Source of the DNA: Quercus robur
Lineage: Eukaryota; Streptophyta; Magnoliopsida; Fagales; Fagaceae
DNA length: 64,000 nt
Assembly (NCBI RefSeq): GCF_932294415.1
Contig: NC_065536.1
Coordinates: forward strand, 7,562,474-7,626,473
Direction: 5' to 3'
Shown: positions 37,497 through 49,974 of the stretch, piece after piece
Layout of the letters: each line of letters begins with the position of its first letter
Position numbering within the stretch: position 1 is the first letter of the stretch
The notes under the pieces: generated by a model
What the model saw: only the letters and a program-made list of their open reading frames with translations
Database searches by the model: none
Told to the model about the DNA's origin: nothing
Program-made: the position numbers and the translations under genes

Positions 37497-38116
37497 TGTG
37501 GGGCCAGAGAATTCATGGCCCAGGCCCGCTCCACATCGAGGCCCAAGGTCTAAGTTCGAGGAGACCTATTGCCGAGGACGATGCCACGTCCGGCATCCCA
37601 CAAGACACCTAAAGAAGAAGGACGAGTTTAATGCAGGAACAGGACGAGTGAAAAGGCTGCCAATACTGTAAAAAAGAACTCTGTGCCTGACAGACCCCTA
37701 TTCTTGACCATGCTATTCAACCTTTACATCTACTCCCAACCACTTGAGGTATGGGCTGATAGGACAAGTCCCCTGCTCAAAGGATAAAGCTTACACGTGG
37801 ACCCTAAAGAGGGGGAGGAATACGAGTATAAAAGGAAACTAAAGCCAAAGGAAAGGGGGGGGGGGGGAGATGAGAGGAATTTGATGCTCCTCGGACTAAG
37901 TCCGAGGAGCCAAACCCTTCATACTGCAACGATGTAAGGCTTGGTTAGTCAGGCCAAACCTCCCTTTTTGTATGAGCACCCATGAAATCAGGGCCGTACC
38001 GCTGACTGGCGACTAAAGGCAAGCCTTTCAAGCCCACTCTCTAGAATTATATTGTTTGGGCCTATTTCATACGAATTCCATATCATCCTTGGGTCGTTAA
38101 AAATCGTGTCCTTACA
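37497..38116 (+). repeat. 3' LTR of the 34944-38116 element
   Basis: 620 bp, nearly identical to the 5' LTR, for example ACATCGAGG versus ACATCAAGG and AAATCGTG versus AAATCTTG. Confidence 0.9.
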
Positions 38117-38121
38117 ATACT

Positions 38122-39936
38122 GATTATTGTTGCTAAGATTAAATCTTGAAAATAATTTATTGTTTGTAAATACTATAAACATATGAATTATTGTTGTTAA
38201 GTAAACTCCAAGCAAGATCTAAATACAATAAATTTTTATGTATTAGTTTATTTCAAATTTTTAAGATCTAACTGATTTTTAAAAAAAATTAAAAATAATA
38301 AATTTATATTTTTGTTGTTATGTTTACTGTTTCTCCCATATTTTAGGAAAAATTGGTTTGATATTGATTTTTTTTTTTTAAAGAACAAAATATTGTCAAA
38401 ATAATCATAATCAAGTTCATTTCAACTAGGCTTTAAAAAAATTTAGGTATAGGGGTTCAAAATTTTATTTTAAGAGGGTTAAAAAATAAATTAAAAAATT
38501 ATATATACATTTTTTCTTTTTTTAGGCCAGCTCAGGGGGTTCATTTGAACCCCCTGAACTGTTCCTAGAGCCGCCCATTTACATTACAGTCGTAGTAGTG
38601 CATGTTAGTTTTTTTTTAAAGTATTATATCAAGTATCAACGCCATGATGTAATACAAAATTCATGCTTATTTCATGCCCATTTTTTTTTTCCAACCACTA
38701 TTGGCTATTGCTCTATTTATATTGAACCGGTTTGACTGAACTTTAATTGAAAAATTGATAGTTTAAGATCAAAATCAGAATTCAATACGGTAGGATATAA
38801 TAAAAACATGGAAATTACTCAGTTTATGACTATTTATGTGCAACATTTTCTTGAAACTGAGAAAATTTTCTTGGGAATACACGTTAAATTTTATTAAGAA
38901 GTATGTGACAATTTTTCCGTGGGGATTTGATCTCAAAATCTTGGACACAATATGTCATTTTGAAAAGGACCAAATTGGATTCTTGGTTGCATCGAATGGG
39001 TCACTCACCTAGTTTGATTGGGCTATTTTGAAAAGTACCAAATGAGTTTCAAGTAATGAGTTTGATTTGGGGTCACTCAGGGCCATTGTGTTTTGTGTGG
39101 TTAGGTCTTGGTGTCAATATTGAGAGAGGCTATTGGGCTTTTGGGTAGCGAGTCACAACCATTGAAGGCTTTGACGATCAATCTCAGTGTTGGGCTCATG
39201 TCATTTGGTTTGTAGTGGAGCTTAGTGGTTTATGGTGCTCTAGCAGTTTGTAGCGGTTTTGTTGTGGGTTCACAACGGTGGCTGGTGGCTGTGGGATCAT
39301 GGTCATTGGTGGGAACAACTTGAACTCGATTGTGGGTACTAGGAGGTATTTTGCTGTGGGGTTTGGTTGATTTGTAGTGTGTATGTGTGCTGTGTTTGTT
39401 GGATAAGAAAATGGATGCTTGGAGGTATAATTAGGCACCTAGCTAGAATTTTGAGTTAGAAGGCCCGGAAGTATAAACAAAAAATACTTTTGAGCATATG
39501 ATTAGTTGTAAATTTTTTAATTTTATTCTTGTAATAAGTTTTTGTTAAACTTTTTGGGCTGATGATTTGTGGAGAGAAGTCAAGTTTTATTTTCCTTAAG
39601 CCCAATTCAAATTAGGCCCTTATATATTTACATTTTTTTTTCCTACAACTCAAGGGGGCTAGGGATTCTTTGGGCCCAAGTGGGCTCTGTCCCTAGGTGT
39701 TATGTATTGTGGGGGTTGATTTTTTTACATTGGCCTATCCTATGTATGTGCTATGTTTGATTGCCTAGAAAGTAAGGAAAAATAGCAGGAAAAGATAAGG
39801 GAGAGGTTTTGAAATTTTTTTTTTTGATTTTATTATATTATTTAATGAGAATGTTTTGAGCTAATGGGGGGGGGGGGGGGGGGGTTTATTTTTCCAACCA
39901 AGTTACTATAACTCTTATAATTTTTTTTTTCTAGTT

Positions 39937-39971
<35 letters not shown>

Positions 39972-40583
39972 AATAAATTGTGATTAATTGACACATAAAT
40001 AATCTATTAACCATATCTACATTTTCTATGAGCCAGATGATGGCAAGGATAACACACCAAAATGTGTATAACAAGAGTAAGAACTAAATTGATGTAATTT
40101 TTTCCCCTAAAACCAAAATAAAATTGTATGTAAAAGTTGATGACCAAAAGTATTTGTAAGCCTTTCAATTAGTCCTCCTATATATGATACTTTATACTAC
40201 CAGTGTGAACTGAGGTCAGGGATCAACTTTGTACTCGACCATGGCTAGAACATAGGGTGTGAGCTAGCAAGGACATGGATACCTTGATTGTGCAACATGC
40301 AGCAGGAAAAAGGGGAAATCATATTAGAGAAGCTCCCTAGCTATTTGTCCAACATGCTGAAAGTTGGCAGGAATATTAAAAATTGCTCTCAAAAGAAAGC
40401 ATATGTATAAGAACTTCATGTGGGGTGAAAGTATAAAGAAGACAACTTTGAAACTCAAAAGATTGAACCATTACTTTGAAGGCAAACAATCCCCACGTAC
40501 CCTCCATCGCTTATAAATATATTATGTTATCTTTCATAAAGACCATAGACATTAGACAACTCTTTGATTATCATAGCCAAAAC
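38122..40583. other. Intergenic DNA upstream of the pectin methylesterase gene
   Basis: No supported gene. 38450-38585 holds transposon-like debris with the inverted pair CAGGGGGTTC/GAACCCCCTG. A run of about 19 G is at 39866-39884 and a T-run of about 28 at 39940-39967. In-frame codons before 40584 (from 40476) encode no signal peptide, so I take them as leader. AT-rich otherwise. Confidence 0.5.
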
Positions 40584-43131
40584 ATGGCCTTTGTCAATTT
40601 TGTTCTAATATTTCTCATCCTTTTTCCTCACCTTGATGCTCTTTCTCATGGATCCTCCTCAAATGTACCAAACCAAACCATGCAAACCATGATGTTACAA
40701 GCTTGTTCCAACACTGACAATCAAAATTCATGCCTTTTGAATTTGCAAACCGAGCTCCAAAAAATAGGCCCGGATCAAAATCCCACTTCAGTCTTGAGTG
40801 CTGCACTTAGGACTACAATCAATGAAGCAAGACAAGCCATTGAAACCATTACAAAGTTCAATGCTTTGTCTGTCAGTTACCGCGAACAAATAGCAATCGA
40901 GGATTGCAAAGAGCTTCTCGATTTCTCAGTCTCTGAATTGGCTTGGTCTTTAGATGAGATGAAGGAGATTCGAGCTGGTGTCAAGAATGTTCACTATGAA
41001 GGAAATTTAAAAGCTTGGTTAAGTGCTGCACTAAGTAACCAAGACACATGCCTTGAAGGCTTTGAGGGCACTGATAGACGTCTTGAAAGCTTCATAAAGG
41101 GAAGCTTGGTACAAGTTACACAACTTATTGGCAATGTTTTGGCTTTGTACACTCAATTACATAGCTTACCATTTAAACCACCACGAAATAATACCAAACC
41201 AACAAACAAAAGTTCTGATTTTCCAAAATGGATGAGTGCAGGTGATCAAGATCTCCTTAAATCCAATCCACAAGGTATGCATGTAAATACCGTAGTGGCA
41301 GTGGATGGGAGTGGTCATTATCGTACAATTGCTGAAGCCATTTACGCAGCTCCAAGTTATAGTAATAGGAGGTATGTCATACATGTGAAGAAGGGAGTTT
41401 ATAAGGAAAACGTAGACATGAAGAAGAAGAAAACCAATATTATGCTTGTTGGTGATGGGATGGGACAGACCATTGTAACAGGCAATCGGAATTTCATGCA
41501 AGGATGGACTACTTTTCGAACCCCAACTGTTGGTGAGTACCTAGCTATTTTGCCTTTTTATTTAACTTCTTTTTTTAATGGCCTATGGCAATTGGCACAT
41601 ATGTTACTTCTTTTTTTAATTCTATTAAATTACTCAGTTCATGTCCCAAAAGTTTTTTCATTTTTTCACTTCTAGCATACAAATAACTTTCATTTTGGTT
41701 ATATGGTTTTATTCTTGCATTAAAATTGCTAAATCCATGTTCCAATTTTTTTTTTTTCACTTTTTCTTTCCTAGCATGCAAGTTAATGACTTTCTTAATT
41801 TTGTTAATGGTTTTATGCATGCGATTTGGTCCGTTTATGTTCTTTGTTAATGTTTATAACGTTTTCTTTTTTAGCATGTGACTGAAGAATAGAAATTTCT
41901 TTATTCCACTTTTTATATTCCACTTTATACTTTAATTATGGTCGATGTGTTTGATTTAAAAAAAATAAAAATTAAACTCCGATTATTTTATAAGAAAAAA
42001 AATCATATGGCAAGTTATGATTAATAAAGTATAAAGTAGAACACAAAAAGTGTGATAAAAGATTTGTTTTGTAAATAAAAAATATATATTTTAAATAACT
42101 TTTTTTTTTTTTTTTAATTTGCAATTCATTGAAAAGAAGGAGAGAAACAGGAGGAATCATCTTTACAGACTAGAGAAAAAGCAGGGCCCTGGAAGATTAC
42201 CCATATTAAAAAAAAAAAAAAACAAGACAAATTAGAACCTAATGCAAACTTTGCAGCTATATGACTTTTGGTTTTATGCTTTCCTTAAAATTACTCATTT
42301 TGTGTCCCAAAAAGTTTCACCTTTTCTTTCTTTGCTTGCTATTGTCTTTCTTTTACTAATTGCCGGTTTTATAATTGCATAAACATTACTCAATTCATGT
42401 TCACTTTTCTTTCCTAGCATACAAATGACTTTCTTCTGTTCATGTTATTTATGCTTGTAGCCGTCTCCGGGAAGGGATTTATAGCAAGGGACATGACATT
42501 TCGCAACACGGCTGGACCTGAAAATCATCAAGCCGTGGCACTCCGTGTTGATTCGGACCAATCCGCCTTCTACCGGTGCAGCGTGGAAGGCCACCAAGAC
42601 ACCCTCTATGCCCATTCCCTCCGCCAATTTTACCGTGAATGCAACATCTATGGTACCATAGACTTCATTTTTGGCAATGGGGCAGCAGTCCTCCAAAATT
42701 GCAAAATATTCACTAGAGTACCAATGCCATTACAAAAGGTTACAATCACGGCCCAAGGTAGAAAAAGCCCACACCAAAGTACTGGGTTTGCAATCCAAGA
42801 TAGCTATGTTTTTGCAACCCAACCCACCTATTTAGGGAGGCCATGGAAGCAATTTTCTAGGACTGTTTATATGAACACTTATATGAGTGGGCTAGTCCAG
42901 CCCAGAGGGTGGCTTGAGTGGTATGGGGACTTTGCCTTGAGCACATTGTGGTATGGTGAGTATAGGAACTATGGACCTGGGGCATCACTTCCCGGGCGGA
43001 TCAAATGGCCCGGTTATCACATTATCCATGATGCTGCCACGGCTGATTACTTCACCGTCGGGCGGTTCATTGACGGGTCATCATGGTTGCCGCATACTGG
43101 TATCAGGTTCACGGCGGGATTGAGCAATTAA
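40584..43131 (+). CDS. Type-I pectin methylesterase (PMEI pro-domain + PME), 539 aa
   Basis: Exons 40584-41532 and 42461-43131 join in frame across a GT-AG intron (V-A-V-S junction) to 539 codons plus TAA. The start is placed at 40584 because the next 20 or so residues (MAFVNFVLIFLILFPHLDA) form a signal peptide; the frame extends upstream to 40476 without one. Residues about 30-200 are a PMEI-type pro-domain with four cysteines. Residues about 230-539 are the pectinesterase domain with VDGSGHYRTIAEAI, GPENHQAVALR, GHQDTLY, TIDFIFGNGA and YLGRPWKQFSRT. These provide the catalytic Asp pair, Gln residues, Arg and Trp. The enzyme removes methyl esters from cell-wall homogalacturonan. The usual RRLL/RKLL processing site before the PME domain appears as GDQDLL. 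DFIFGNGA has Gly-Ala where Ala-Ala is common. Confidence 0.95.
42095..42230 (-). mobile_element. Short LINE 3' end in the PME intron
   Basis: On the minus strand the segment reads GGGCCCTGCTTTTTCTCTAG then TTTCTCTCCTTCTTTTCAATGAATTGC and runs into a poly(A)-like tract (T-run at 42101-42116 on plus). This resembles the 3' end and tail of plant LINEs. It is short and strongly 5'-truncated. Low-moderate confidence. Confidence 0.45.
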
Positions 43132-44910
43132 GTCATTCGTATATATTGTTATTTATTCATTTATTTTTGTCAATTGCGCTTATTACATGTTTTTCTAGTG
43201 ATTAAAAACAATACCCTTAGTTAATGTATGGAGTATCTCTACCATTTCATCAAATTACTAACATATGAAATATAAAGTAGCTTTGTTTTCAATAGTTTTA
43301 ATGTTAATTTTTGGATAATATATAAAAAACTAGCGCAACACATTATTAGCACCATGATAACTCTATGAATGCTAAACTGGGATCAGGTATAGAAAGCCAA
43401 CCCAATACAATGAACACATGGCCGAACAGAACCTGATAGAGGATCTTATTTGGGCCTTGAAGGCTTGAACAAACCAATCCAAAAGAGGACAGACCGAGGC
43501 TACACATCACGGAGTCTTGAATCTTGATTGATGAATTTTTTTTCTTCGTCTTAATTAGCTCTATAATTAATTATCTATTGCAAAAAAAGGGTGAACTAAA
43601 TGTTATATTCATAACATTTTCACAATATATCTTAAGTGGCCAGTTGTTACTAGCTATTATTGATGGACAAAAAAAGTATTTCAGTAATAGGTTTAAATTA
43701 GAATTAATAACAATTTACCACCAAATTTTTTGTATAAAAATGTTTTAGACGTAACATTTCTTTTTCATTGAAATCCAAATGGTAGATGATATTTAACAAA
43801 AAGAAAAAAGGGGTATATAATTTAAAAAAAGAGTGATGTAATCCAATCTCTTTCTCTCTCTCATATATATATATATATATACATATGTTACATTCTCTTC
43901 AAAGTTTTTAAATTTATTTTAAATTCATAGTCCAATAATTAAACATAGATTTATTGACCTATTCGGTCCATACAATCCATTTCGGTCCACTTCAGCCTAA
44001 TGCAGTCCATATCAGTCCAATCGATCTAGTTTGGTCTAATTCAGTCCATTTCGGTCCACCTTTGGCCTTTCAGTCCATGCATTCCACTTCAGTTTACATC
44101 GGTCCAATTGGCCCAATTCAGTCAATTTTAGTCCACTTCAGTCCATTTTGGTGCACCTAATAAATGGAAAAATACAAGTTTAGGTTAAAACTAAGAGTAC
44201 CTATTTTAAATCTGAATTTGTTAAAAAAACACTTGTATTATTCCCCTGTGATGCATAGTTTGATAAAAATTCATATGTAAGCTAATTTTTTTTTAAATAA
44301 TTAAAAATAACATATTAAATAAATAATAATAATAAAATTATAAAATAAGTAAATAATTTTAATAAAAAATTACTTTAAGTTCTAATTGTTTAGAGTTTAG
44401 TCTTTATCAATGTTTATCTATTTTTGTATTTTAAAATTATGTTTGTACTTTGTGTTAATTTCTTAATATGAGATGTGGTATGAGTTTGTTCATTCCTATT
44501 TGGGATTTTAATCTACACTCTAGCAAGCACAAATAATAAAAAAAAAAAAGAGTTCTCAATATTGATTTTTTCCTAGTGATAGTATGATTAAAAAAATTAA
44601 AACACTCACAAATTAAATACAATAACCAAAACCCAAAATCAAAACATACAAAAATGAGTTCGAAAATAGAGAATTAAAAAAAATTAAAAACTTACCTAAG
44701 AGAATCTAGAACTTAAATGGGTATATAAATAAATAAATAAATAAATATATATATATATTTTGCTTCTTTATAGTAAAACATAAGCATAATTATAGGGATG
44801 TGGAAAAAAAGTTTTTTTTTAAAAAAAGCATGGGATGTATTGTGTGGAATCTAATTATAGAGATGACTTATTGGTTAAAACGGATTGTATTGAAAAGTCA
44901 TGGCTGAATA
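43132..44910. other. Intergenic AT-rich DNA after the PME gene
   Basis: Apart from the GGTCCA minisatellite at 43961-44158 and a (TA)n stretch at about 43864-43882, I see no gene or element ends. 44170-44890 is very AT-rich with many A-runs. Confidence 0.5.
43961..44158. repeat. Degenerate TTCRGTCCA minisatellite
   Basis: Short units such as TTCGGTCCA, TTCAGTCCA, ATCAGTCCA and TTTGGTCTA recur every 10-15 bp over about 200 bp, with variable spacers. Some in-frame openness here follows from the repeat composition. Confidence 0.8.
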
Positions 44911-44915
44911 AATAT

Positions 44916-45726
44916 TGTAGGGATAAAGGGCCCAGATATAGGTATTAGGCTGTGGGCCACGCCTGAGGACGTCAAATAGCCCAAAGACAGATAAGTACTA
45001 GCGAAGGCATACAAATTAATGGGCCGTGGAAGAGGTCTGGTCACAATGAGCAAGAGACGTGGTCTGAGGAGAAATACCTCCTCGGCTAAACAAAGAGGAG
45101 GCCTAAAGTCTAACCATCCATCAAGAACAGGGTAGCAGGTAATCGTGCTTGGGAGGATAAACATCAGAAAGGGATGAGACAAAAGAGAGTTGGGAAATAT
45201 CTGAGAAGAAAGCTGCTACCACCGAATTGAATGCTCTGCATTTAACCCTCTGACTACATTAATGTGGAAGTGATATCTGAATAGTAACTTTCAGCCTTAC
45301 AGCTACCCCAAAGATTTCAAGAAGGTGCTGATGGGACAAGTATTAAAAAGATTAGCAATCTGATCTACACATGGAAGGTTGAGATGAAAGAAGGGGAGGA
45401 AATATAAAAGGGAAGAATCCCATTACAAAAAGGGGATCATCAGAAAAACTAGAGAAGAAGGATTGTGTACCCAAGAACTGTAATTTTTGTATAAGTCAAA
45501 GAGCGATATATAAGAACAAACCTTTCTCGGACTTGACCGAGGATAACTTTTTTTGTTCAAAACTGTTTGTTTCATTCTTTCCAATAATAACTAACTTATT
45601 GTGATCATTATCTACCTAACTCATTGAAAGTTTAACTTCAAGCCAACTCTCTAACAAATTCATTGTTTTGGGCTCATTGGGCCATTGTCCATCCCTTTGG
45701 GTTGTGGAGCAAATTGTGTCCTTACA
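44916..45726 (+). mobile_element. Solo LTR, 811 bp
   Basis: TGTAGGGATAAAGGG... to ...TTGTGTCCTTACA, flanked by AATAT at 44911-44915 and 45727-45731. No second LTR and no interior. The TCCTTACA end and the AAATATAAAAGGGAAG TATA region (about 45400) relate it to the other Tat-like LTRs here. Confidence 0.87.
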
Positions 45727-45941
45727 AATATAATAGGACAAAACTTATGTATAAGTACTTTTTTTTTTTTTTTTTTTTGAGGGGGGAGGTATAATTACTT
45801 AGGTACTGCATATTAGAATTTTCAATTAAATTCAAACAAATTGTTGCATTGATAATAATATATAGACAATATTATATTTTCTAAGGAGGATTAAAATACA
45901 ACTTCTTCTCAAAAAAAAAAAAAAAACTATAATAACATATG

Positions 45942-46705
45942 TGTAAGGACTCAATTTGTAACGACCACAAAATGATATTGGGTTCGTACGTAAAAAGGCC
46001 CAAACAATATAATTTGTAGAGCGTGGGTTTGAAAGGCTAGGCCTTGGTCACCGAACGGTGGTTGGTCATGGTGCTCATAGCGATGTGCACAAGGATGAAC
46101 CTGACGTGTTTAATAATAATCTATTCCGGTATATCATGAGTGGCTTCGGTCCTTAGACCTTGTCCAAGGAGCTTTTTGTTCTTGTTATTCTCCCCTGTTT
46201 AGGACTCCATCATCTGGGAGCTCCCCCTTTTTGGCGCACAAGTGTTTACATTATATAGCCCTTCTCGGTTGATCCTGACCCTCCACCTGTTTATCAGGCA
46301 GGTTCCTATTCGAATACTTGTCCCATCAGCTGCCTCCCCTTGCTTTTTATTAGTTGCACTAACCGAAACCACACTGTTCAGACGTCTTTTCTCATTAATA
46401 TGGCTAGGACGTTTGTGGGCGCATTCAATGCGGAGGTGACGTATTTACCTTGAACCATTCCCACTTTGTACCCCCATGTGGGTCCCATTTTACTCGCCTC
46501 TTCTTCTGAGGGCATTTTGGAGGCAGCCTTCGACGAGATGTCGCTCTTCCCTTTGAAGTCTTGGGATGCCGAGGACATGGTCATCCTTGGCTATGTCTCT
46601 AGGCTATTTGGCCTTTCCCTACTCATCCTCGGCAACTACCCTCCTCGGCGCGGGCCCTGGGCCTTAATGGAGAGTGGGCCGAGTCGTAAGTTCTCTGGTC
46701 CCACA
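45942..46705 (-). repeat. 3' LTR of the 45942-51786 element
   Basis: 764 bp; TGTAAGGACTC... to ...GGTCCCACA on the plus strand. Confidence 0.9.
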
Positions 46706-47243
46706 ATAGCCCCTCAAAATCCTGCTATCCGGCTCCTCGGACGGATAGGAGGGTTTTGATGACATCAGATGTCTGTCAATGCTTGTCAATCCTTGTCACC
46801 TATCGGTTCTCGAGACTTTTCATCTACCCGAGACACGTTCTTAGAGCCTTTGGAAGGTAAAACGTGTCCTCATTAAATGCGGGCAGCTCTGTGCTTCCAA
46901 CGTTCAACGGCGTGATGGAGATCTAACGGTGGAGATTTTCTTGCCTTTATGGGCGGGAAAATTCGTGCAATTACTTTCGATGGGAGGCATAATTGATTTT
47001 TGGAACTGATTTGTCTCTTCAGTTTTGCACTTAAGAGTTCTAGTGCATATACCCTGGGTTCATCTGAACTTTTGTCCAAACTCAAGTCTATCTCCAGCAC
47101 AAAAAGCCTGTCCGAGGCACCTTTCCTCTTTTCTGTAAGTTCTCTGCTTTCATTAACTCGTGCTTTTTCTTTTCTGGGTTTAGTTTTCTCTTGTTCCCTT
47201 CCTTCTCCCGTCATTGGTTGAGTTTGCTTAGTAACTCTTAGAG

Positions 47244-49974
47244 ATGGTTAAATTGAGACTGAAGAAATTGGTTGATACTGAAGAGACGATGGAAAAGTTA
47301 TCACCGATTATAGGATTCCCCCCAACGTAAGTTTGAGGCACTGTAAAATGGGGGAGTGGCACATTCTGAGAAGGACGGGCGAGGTGGTAATTCCTGTTCT
47401 CGCCTTTGTAGAGGGGGGTATGAAAATCCCCATGGGGCCTGTAACGAAGGGTTACCTTAGGCACTTCCGATTAGCCCCCACCTAGTGCACCGGCAACATG
47501 TTTAGGATTCTGGGTTGTGTGGATACCTTAAATGAAAAGATGGGGCTAAGATTGACCCACCATGACGTGAATTGGTGTTATAATCTCCAAAATTTGAAGG
47601 GAAAATCCTATTACATGAAGACGAGAGACGAGAGGGTTCGACTAATCCAATGCCTCCCTGATTCCAACAAGGGGTTAAACAAGGACTTCCTTATCGTATT
47701 CGGTGAATGGCATGATGGCGTTCCATGCCCAATGGTGGAGGGAGAACCAGGTGGGGTATAGCGTATGGAAGGGTGCCGATCCTTTGCGCCATTTTAATTT
47801 GATGTGGTTCGGTTACTAACGATGTGCATGTCTTTTTCTTGCAGATCCAAACGCTTTTTACCGACACTTTCACCTAGTTAACCGAGTGGACTTGGAGACT
47901 GTTCTTCAAGAGGCAGTTTTCGTAAATGATGAGGATGGTCAAGTTAGAGCCGCTCACAAAATCTTAGGGTACGTTCCCCTTCAGAAGTCATTTGCCGACC
48001 CAAGGCACGTGATCAACGCTAGTCGTCTTCGGCTTCCAAAAATTACCGTAGTCGAATCAGGATTTTTAATCTCCAAAGGATCTTCTGTCCCAGAGGGCAT
48101 CCCATTGGTGGACCTCTCCCCATCTCACCAAGCAGCGGAGGACGAAGGCGAGTTGGGTCAGTCCGAGGAGGGATTTGGGGTATTTGACCAAGCCGACCAA
48201 TCCGAGGATCCTTCTGGTGATCCAGGTGACCCGACCTTGTCCGAAGCGGAACTGTTGTCAGTGGAGACATCTTCCCGAGCCGAGATAGGACTTAAGAGAA
48301 AGCCTCCGACCAGCTTACTCGACCACCTCGAGGGTCAACTAGGGAAGGGTGCGTAGGGAAAACCGCAGTTCAGTGTTCCCTCCTCCCCGTCTCAACCTTA
48401 ACCCATCCAGACGAGGTCTTCGTCTACTAAGCTAAAACCACAATCTCCTCGTCCCCAACTTCCTGCTCCTCCTCAATCAGCTCTGCCTCCTCGGCCAGAA
48501 CCTACCGACTTAAAGAGAAAGAGGAGTCCCAAAGGAAAGGAGCCCATGGAAGGGGGAAAGTCCCAATCCTCTCAGGAGAGGGATGAGACCTCGCGAGCCT
48601 AAAAACAGCTGAAGATTGGGCACCAAAGCAAGGGGAAAGGAACCGAGGCCCAATCCACCCAAGGCAAGGGGAAAGGGACCGAAGCCCAATCCACCCAAGG
48701 CAAGGGGAAAGGGATCGAAGCCCAATCCGCGCCGAGTGCTTGTCTTCCCGCCCCCATGCTCCACGGGGAACCATTGCTGGAAACCGTGTCCATGAGGGAC
48801 CTTGGAGACGGCGAGGGCGGTTATGTGGCCGACGCATTAGGGAGAACCATGTTGCTTCCCACTGATGTGGAAGAATTGAAGAACATGAGGATGCAAGAGG
48901 TTTTCCTCAGTGCAAAAAGATACTTGGGCATGGTAAGACTCTGAAAACCTAAAATTCTATTAACTCTTGCTCCCGGACTTTCACTCACGATGTATTTATC
49001 TCACTTGACAGGCTCTCTAGACCACCTATAGGATGGAGGAGGAGGTTAACAAGCAAAGTAAGGCTGCCGAGAATGAACGCGCCAAACGCATAAACGCCGC
49101 ACGGACCCTGAAAGCTTCCGAGGACGACCTCGCAAAGGCTAAGGAGGCCTTAAAGGAGGCTATCCGAGAAAGGGATAGTGCCTCGGTGGGTTTAAATGGC
49201 GCCCAAAAACAGGCCGAGGAACAGATAAAACGTCTACTCGAAGCCGAGGATCAATTGCAAATAGCCAAGGATCAGATCAGTGATTTGAAGAAAAAATTGA
49301 TCACGGTAGAGAATGCTAAAGGCGTGGCGGAGTATGCTCGGGATGAAGCCGTGAGGGCCAAGTAGGAGGCTGAGTTTGCCAGAAACGAGGCTGAAGCTGC
49401 TAGGGACAAGGCCAAGGAGGATGGTTACGAGACAGGGGTGGCTGAAACCCAAGCCTCCCTTAAAGCTTAAATTCTTGCAGTATGCAGACTATACTGCTCC
49501 TAGGTTTAGGGAGAGGCCTTAAAACGAGCTGGGGTGGATGCTTCGTCTGACTTGTGGAAGGCGGAGAGCATATTTTACCCTTCAGCCATCCGCGAGACTG
49601 CCTCCTCCAGCTCCGAGGCTATGTGCGATCCACAGAAGGCTAATGCTGCTCAGTCAGAAGTTGCTCAGATCATCGTCCCCTCCGGCGAGTCGACTGATGG
49701 AGGAGAGCCTCTTGATGCGACAAAAGCACCTGGAGATCTGAATCCCGAGATGTCCAAGGAAGGTGCCGAGCCGACTGTTAGTGCTCAAATTCCTGATGCC
49801 GAGGAGCTAGCCATCCTTGCCCAACCCCTGCAGGCAATTCCCCTCGCTGAGGTCCCCAAGAGCACCGACACCGACCCTACTCAGCCTTCCCCAGAAGGGA
49901 CTGTCCTCCAGGGCATCGAAGCTAGTCCTGTTCTGCCTTCCCAGGATGTGGCCGACACAGAATTGAAGAAGTAG
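47244..49974 (+). pseudogene. Antisense gene of the Tat-like element (aORF), broken, with intron signals
   Basis: Runs opposite to the host element, from next to its 3' LTR inward. Segments: MVKLRLKKLVDTEET at 47244; then FVEGGMKIPMGPVTKGYL and, after a stop, MFRILGCVDTL through GEWHDGVPCPMVEGEPGG (to 47755). Next comes an apparent intron (gtatag at 47756, ttcttgcag ending 47844). DPNAFYRHFHLVNRVDLETV to 48356 follows, then an acidic, Pro/Ser-rich stretch with stops, then DALGRTMLLPTDVEELKNMR to 48932. A second apparent intron (gtaaga at 48933, ttgacag ending 49011) precedes a coiled-coil (EEEVNKQSKAAENERAKR onward, 49033-49365) and a Pro/Glu-rich tail ending 49974. The first part resembles the plant family called putative gypsy-type transposon (PF04195, Transposase_28). 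Function is unknown. Several stops make this copy dead. Confidence 0.65.

Larger units (their letters stand above)
34944..38116 (+). mobile_element. Young non-autonomous LTR retrotransposon (LARD-like), 3.17 kb
   Basis: Two LTRs (34944-35562 and 37497-38116) enclose 1934 bp. The 5-bp duplication ATACT flanks the element at 34939-34943 and 38117-38121. The LTRs differ at only about a dozen positions by eye, so the insertion is recent. After the 5' LTR comes ATTGGCGTCGTCTGTGGG, the shared primer-binding-site-like sequence. There is no gag, protease, RT or integrase. The interior holds an 81-bp tandem array (35801-36200) and, on the opposite strand near the 3' LTR, a TATA-like box and an open frame. 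The LTR start TGTGGGGCCAGAGAA is shared with the 45942-51786 element, so both are one broader family. Confidence 0.92.

Noticed and set aside
46242..46759. Coding frames in the LTR copies at 46242-46759 and 51459-51798
   Set aside because: They occur in both LTRs of one element on both strands; LTR sequence rather than genes.
48502..48837. Minus-strand frames with repeated GLGFDPFPLALGG-type units
   Set aside because: They are the complement of a short plus-strand duplication within the broken antisense gene; no known domain.
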